DNA of 37,669 bases from NCBI GenBank assembly GCA_964526635.1, contig CAZGLR010000017.1:1-37669 (forward strand). The letters are read 5' to 3'. Positions 34,553-37,669 of this stretch are shown here, piece by piece. The first letter of the stretch is position 1. Each line of letters begins with the position of its first letter. The DNA comes from CAZGLR01 sp964526635. Lineage in GTDB: Bacteria > Zixibacteria > MSB-5A5 > GN15 > JAAZOE01. Position numbers and translations under genes: made by a program. The notes under the pieces are model-generated. The model saw nothing but the letters and a program-made list of their open reading frames with translations. It did not search any database and was not told the origin of the DNA.

Positions 34553-35426
34553 GGTAACCCGGATGGCTCCGCCGTACTGTATGGTCGAAAAGCAAGAAAT
34601 CATCAATACCTGTATTGACCGGTTTTTGCCATCGGAAGCGACCTACCCGCAGGTGTTGCATGAAGCGATTCGGTATTCGGTGACAGCCGGCGGCAAACGG
34701 CTGCGTCCGATCTTGGCGCTTTGCGCCTTTGAAGCCTGTGGCGGAAGAGGAGACCGGATTTTCCCGGCTGCCGTAGCGCTTGAATTTGTCCATACCTATT
34801 CGTTAATCCACGATGATCTGCCCTGTATGGATGATGATGATCTCAGGCGGGGATTGCCTACCTGTCATAAAAAGTATGGCGAGGCGGTGGCGCTTTTGGC
34901 CGGTGATGCGCTGCATGATCTGGCCTTCAGTCTCATGGCCCGTACCGGATCGACCCGGGCGGTGCTCGAACTAGCCGAAGCCATCGGTACGCAGGGGATG
35001 CTGGCTGGACAAATGGCCGATATGGAAGCCGAGGGCAAAGATCTGACGCTTGACGAAATAACCTATGTTCATACACGAAAAACCGGTATGCTGATGCGCG
35101 GCTCGGTGCGTATTGGCGCTGTTTTGGCCGAGGCCGAAGAGCGCTTGCTTGAGCGAATTACCACCTACGGTGAAAAAATCGGCCTGGCCTTTCAAATCAT
35201 CGATGATATCCTGGATGTCGAGGGCGATGTGGCCGAACTCGGCAAACCGATCGGTTCCGATTCTAAAAATTGTAAAGCTACGTACCCGTCGATTCTGGGT
35301 CTGGAAAATTCTCGTGCCTTGGCCAGTGAATTGATCGATGAAGCGGTCACGGTTATCAGTACCGGCGTGGCGGAGCCGCAGGATTTCATCGATATTGCCC
35401 GTTTCATCGGAAGCCGTCGCCATTAG
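34545..35426 (+). CDS. ispA: farnesyl (or geranylgeranyl) diphosphate synthase
   Basis: 293 residues. The start at 34545 has AGAGG 6 nt upstream; ATGs at 34539 and 34542 are alternatives. Trans-prenyltransferase motifs: the first Asp-rich motif IHDDLPCMDDDDLRRG (Asp90, Asp91, Asp96), LLAGDALHDLAF, and the second, FQIIDDILDVEGD. It makes the allylic diphosphate used by UppS and, possibly, the UbiA-family enzyme. The xseA-xseB-ispA order is common in bacteria. Confidence 0.94.
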   Translation: MSEVTRMAPPYCMVEKQEIINTCIDRFLPSEATYPQVLHEAIRYSVTAGGKRLRPILALCAFEACGGRGDRIFPAAVALEFVHTYSLIHDDLPCMDDDDLRRGLPTCHKKYGEAVALLAGDALHDLAFSLMARTGSTRAVLELAEAIGTQGMLAGQMADMEAEGKDLTLDEITYVHTRKTGMLMRGSVRIGAVLAEAEERLLERITTYGEKIGLAFQIIDDILDVEGDVAELGKPIGSDSKNCKATYPSILGLENSRALASELIDEAVTVISTGVAEPQDFIDIARFIGSRRH

Positions 35427-35441
35427 TGAGACAACTGCCAA

Positions 35442-35464
35442 AAACACTTGCCGCGACAGTGTTT
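35442..35464 (+). other. small hairpin between ispA and nadK
   Basis: AAACACT (35442-35448) and AGTGTTT (35458-35464) form a 7-bp stem with a 9-nt loop and no T-tract, in the 58-bp spacer before nadK. Probably minor. Confidence 0.4.
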
Positions 35465-35484
35465 GATGCCGTATTCTAAAGTAT

Positions 35485-36372
35485 ATGCGATTTGGTATTT
35501 TTGCAAATATGAATCGGCCCGATGCCGCCCAGGTTATCGGGCGGATTATCGCATGGGCGGCCGGCCGCAATATCGGTATTAATCTCAACGAAAGCATTAA
35601 TAATACCGACAGCACGCATGTCACTCAGCTTCCGACGGAAGAGATGGCGGCCCAATCCGATATAATTATTTCGCTGGGCGGTGATGGCACGATGTTGTCA
35701 TCGGCACGGGCAGTGGGTAGCCATGGGACGCCCATCCTGGGAATAAACCTTGGCTCACTGGGATTCCTTACTCAATTGACCCCGGTCGGGGTAGAGGAGA
35801 CGCTCGATTCAATTGCTCAGCGGAAGTTTTATACTGAACCGAGAATGGTCTGCGAAGTTGACATCGAAGGCGAACAGGAGCTGGCCTATACATGTGCACT
35901 CAATGATGTCGTGATTGACCGGGGGTCTGTCTCCCGTATGATTCATCTCGATTTGTACGCCAATGATCATTTTATCTGTTCTTATGCGGCCGACGGTTTG
36001 ATTATTTCCACACCGACTGGATCGACGGCCTACACGCTGGCTGTCGGCGGACCGATTGTTAATCCGCTGCTGTCGGCCTTTATCGCCTCGCCCATCTCGG
36101 CCTTTTCGCTCACTACCCGTCCCATACTTTTCTCCGGAGAAGATGAATTGCGAGTCGTGGCCCGTTCCAAACACAGCGCACCCGTCGTAACGCTCGATGG
36201 TCAGGTATCGTGCCGCCTGGCGGACGGAGACAGCGTGACAGTGAAAAAAGCCGATTTTGTCGTCAATTTTATCGTCTTTCGGCACAATTCATTCTATGAT
36301 GTTCTGCGTAATAAACTACATTGGGGTAGATTACCGGAGGGGCGCCCCGGGGATCGCCCCAAGTATTATTAA
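35485..36372 (+). CDS. nadK: NAD kinase
   Basis: 295 residues. It phosphorylates NAD to NADP. The catalytic Asp67 lies in SLGGDGTML, followed by LGINLGSLGFLTQL, LNDVVIDRGSVSRM, YAADGLIISTPTGSTAYTLAVGGPIV and the C-terminal FYDVLRNKLHWG. The 3' end contains a GC-rich palindrome, GGGGCGCCCC (36339-36348), within the gene. The unit then ends without an evident terminator. Confidence 0.95.
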   Translation: MRFGIFANMNRPDAAQVIGRIIAWAAGRNIGINLNESINNTDSTHVTQLPTEEMAAQSDIIISLGGDGTMLSSARAVGSHGTPILGINLGSLGFLTQLTPVGVEETLDSIAQRKFYTEPRMVCEVDIEGEQELAYTCALNDVVIDRGSVSRMIHLDLYANDHFICSYAADGLIISTPTGSTAYTLAVGGPIVNPLLSAFIASPISAFSLTTRPILFSGEDELRVVARSKHSAPVVTLDGQVSCRLADGDSVTVKKADFVVNFIVFRHNSFYDVLRNKLHWGRLPEGRPGDRPKYY

Positions 36373-36500
36373 TAGTTCCGGCCAGGCCGGGCGGGACTAC
36401 TGCCGTTGGCGATTTCTTGTTGGATAAGAAGGCCGAGAAAATCGTCATACAATCGGAATCGGTACCGGTACCGGTGCTGATCGTCCGAGGGGAAAGTTGA
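36372..36500 (+). pseudogene. possible universal-stress-protein C-terminal remnant
   Basis: An open frame of 42 codons (reading from 36372, stop at 36498-36500) without a canonical start overlaps the end of nadK. Its peptide has the feel of a Usp C-terminus: LLDKKAEKIVIQSE and then VPVPVLIVRG. The frame is open upstream to 36330 but has no ATG or GTG there (TTG at 36417). Its stop overlaps the ATG of the next gene (TGATG). It may be a decayed gene or a chance frame. Confidence 0.25.
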
Positions 36501-37543
36501 TGAATATGAAGTTATGGTATTCAGGATTTACTGCCTGTTTTTTAATCATTTGCGCCATTGCACCGGCGGTCGCCTGTGAATTCGATCTCTGTTCATCGAC
36601 AACCTATGGACGTATCCTTGCCAATACCATCGATGAGAACCTCGAGCAGCATGGCTACTCGTTTCCCTGTCAGGCCGGCGATATTGTTACGATAAAAGCA
36701 ACCAGAAACAATGGTACCCTGACGCCCCGGATTGAGTTATTCAACGAGGCCGATTTCCGCATTGCGGCGGCCGGCACCGGGAGTCCGCGGGCCGACATCA
36801 GTCGCTTCAGGATCCCTGAAGACGGTTCTTATCGGGTTGTATTCCAGGACGCGCTTTCGACCGGAAAGGGTGATTATACGCTGGCCGTGCATTGCATCAA
36901 CCGCCCCGGCAGTGTTAGCGGTATCGATTTCGAGGATAATTTATTTGACACGCTGTTTACTTACACTGATTTACATGTCTATCAATTCGATGGAACCGCC
37001 GGGGAGCCGATAATCCTGCAGATGATAACGCTGGATATCGCAGTGCGTCCTGAACTTTCGCTCTTTGACTACGAGGGCAATCTGCTTATTCGTGACATCG
37101 CAGATATCGGAGATAATATAGCTGCTATTCTGAATTACACGCTGCCATACACTAATCGCTATTATATCGTCGCCGAAGGCGGGGTGGGTACCGGTGTCGG
37201 CGATTATATGATAATTTTACAGCGATTAATCACGGATATCGATGATAATCCCGGTCAGGTGCCGTTTGTAAATTCACTGTCACAGAATTCTCCGAATCCA
37301 TTTAATCCGAGCACGAAAATCGCTTTCAGCCTTGAGCGCCAAAGTGCGGTTTCGCTTGATATATTCAATATTCAGGGGAAACGGGTGAAAACACTGGTTC
37401 AGGATATGCTGCCGCCCGGACCGCATGAGTTTATCTGGGACGGTATGACGAGTACCGGTCAGCAGGCGGCATCGGGAATATATTTATACCGTCTTCGTAC
37501 CCCCGAATTTATTCAAACGCGTAAGATGATGTTGATCAAATAG
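36500..37543 (+). CDS. secreted protein with C-terminal FlgD-like/type IX sorting domain
   Basis: 347 residues from ATG 36500, with AGGGGAAAG upstream. Signal peptide about 1-26 (ending PAVACE), then two beta-sandwich segments resembling PPC (pre-peptidase C-terminal) domains (YSFPCQAGDIVTIKATR onwards, and HVYQFDGTAGEPIILQ), then a C-terminal domain from NSPNPFNPSTKIAFSL through IYLYRLRTPEF to the final KMMLIK, the classical pattern of FlgD-like Ig/type IX sorting domains. Such tails attach proteins to the cell surface or are cut off in export. No catalytic domain is visible. Confidence 0.85.
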   Translation: MNMKLWYSGFTACFLIICAIAPAVACEFDLCSSTTYGRILANTIDENLEQHGYSFPCQAGDIVTIKATRNNGTLTPRIELFNEADFRIAAAGTGSPRADISRFRIPEDGSYRVVFQDALSTGKGDYTLAVHCINRPGSVSGIDFEDNLFDTLFTYTDLHVYQFDGTAGEPIILQMITLDIAVRPELSLFDYEGNLLIRDIADIGDNIAAILNYTLPYTNRYYIVAEGGVGTGVGDYMIILQRLITDIDDNPGQVPFVNSLSQNSPNPFNPSTKIAFSLERQSAVSLDIFNIQGKRVKTLVQDMLPPGPHEFIWDGMTSTGQQAASGIYLYRLRTPEFIQTRKMMLIK

Positions 37544-37566
37544 TTCGGATCATTGCCAAAAAGGTC

Positions 37567-37596
37567 TTGCGCGGCGAACTACCTCCAATATATATT
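37567..37596 (+). promoter_or_regulatory. possible promoter of tRNA-Gly
   Basis: TTGCGC (37567-37572), then TATATA at 37589 (spacing 16) or TATATT at 37591 (spacing 18). The tRNA begins about 20 nt later. Confidence 0.4.
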
Positions 37597-37614
37597 TACT
37601 GGCTATCGTACCGG

Positions 37615-37669
37615 GCGGGAGTAACTCAGTTGGTAGAGTCACAGCCTTCCAAGCTGTTGGTCGCGAGTT
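37615..37669 (+). tRNA. tRNA-Gly (anticodon TCC), 3' truncated by window end
   Basis: Acceptor 5' strand GCGGGAG (37615-37621), D-arm ACTCAGTTGGTAGAGT, anticodon stem CAGC/GCTG around CTTCCAA with anticodon TCC at 37648-37650, then variable loop and the start of the T-arm (GCGAGTT). The last 20 or so bases, including the acceptor 3' strand, lie beyond the window. Confidence 0.94.

Noticed and set aside
36339..36348. GC palindrome GGGGCGCCCC as a terminator
   Set aside because: It lies inside the nadK coding end and has no T-tract.
1..37669. CRISPR arrays, prophage, IS elements, toxin-antitoxin pairs
   Set aside because: No regularly spaced repeats, transposase, integrase or toxin-like small gene pair was seen on either strand.

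Overview
This window looks like a genome bin (draft or metagenome-assembled) of a Gram-negative, didermic bacterium of the FCB superphylum, most likely close to candidate phylum Zixibacteria. That placement is inference. It rests on a dockerin-bearing secreted protease whose repeats contain GDAVFLINFIYNGGP-type motifs, a C-terminal FlgD-like/type IX-style sorting domain with the NSPNPFNPST motif, an outer-membrane beta-barrel, a PilQ secretin and several lipoproteins. No marker here fixes the lineage by itself. Four runs of exactly 10 N (11604, 16952, 24379, 28041) are scaffold joins of unknown length and cause apparent frameshifts or chimeras.

Layout. 1-3650: an unrecognised exported protein convergent with a secreted subtilisin-like protease (PKD, cohesin-like and dockerin domains), with a terminator between them. 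3652-12348: a surface-structure block made of a GspH/FimT-like pseudopilin, then pilM-pilN-pilO-pilP-pilQ, with an AMIN domain carried on PilP rather than PilQ, then a large Ig-like (invasin/Big_1 type) lipoprotein. 12467-15601: a tight three-gene run of acyl-CoA/ACP synthetase, YjbQ and mtnA. 15669-17382: an outer-membrane barrel protein and an ahpC locus where the gap appears to join two different ahpC copies.

17538-25037 is the translation/lipid core: rplM-rpsI, rpsB-tsf-pyrH-frr, an inverted CBS-domain gene, then uppS-cdsA-UbiA prenyltransferase and an NlpC/P60 lipoprotein. A strong promoter precedes rplM and a structured leader precedes rpsB. 25138-31459 holds a SIMPL-domain protein, an orphan MinD/FlhG-like ATPase, uvrC, a cysteine-desulfurase-like enzyme and a CPBP membrane protease. 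31511-36372 holds an aromatic-amino-acid-decarboxylase-like enzyme divergent from xseA-xseB-ispA-nadK. The end has a secreted protein with a sorting tail and the first 55 nt of tRNA-Gly(TCC).

Functionally the window combines type IV pilus alignment and secretin parts with cell-envelope precursors (IspA makes farnesyl diphosphate, UppS extends it to undecaprenyl diphosphate, CdsA makes CDP-diacylglycerol). Nothing resembling CRISPR, phage or a transposon was seen. The points most worth a second look are the AMIN-PilP fusion with a short PilQ, the ahpC junction, the rpsB leader, the repeat-dense promoter at 15619-15660 and a universal-stress-protein-like tail after nadK.
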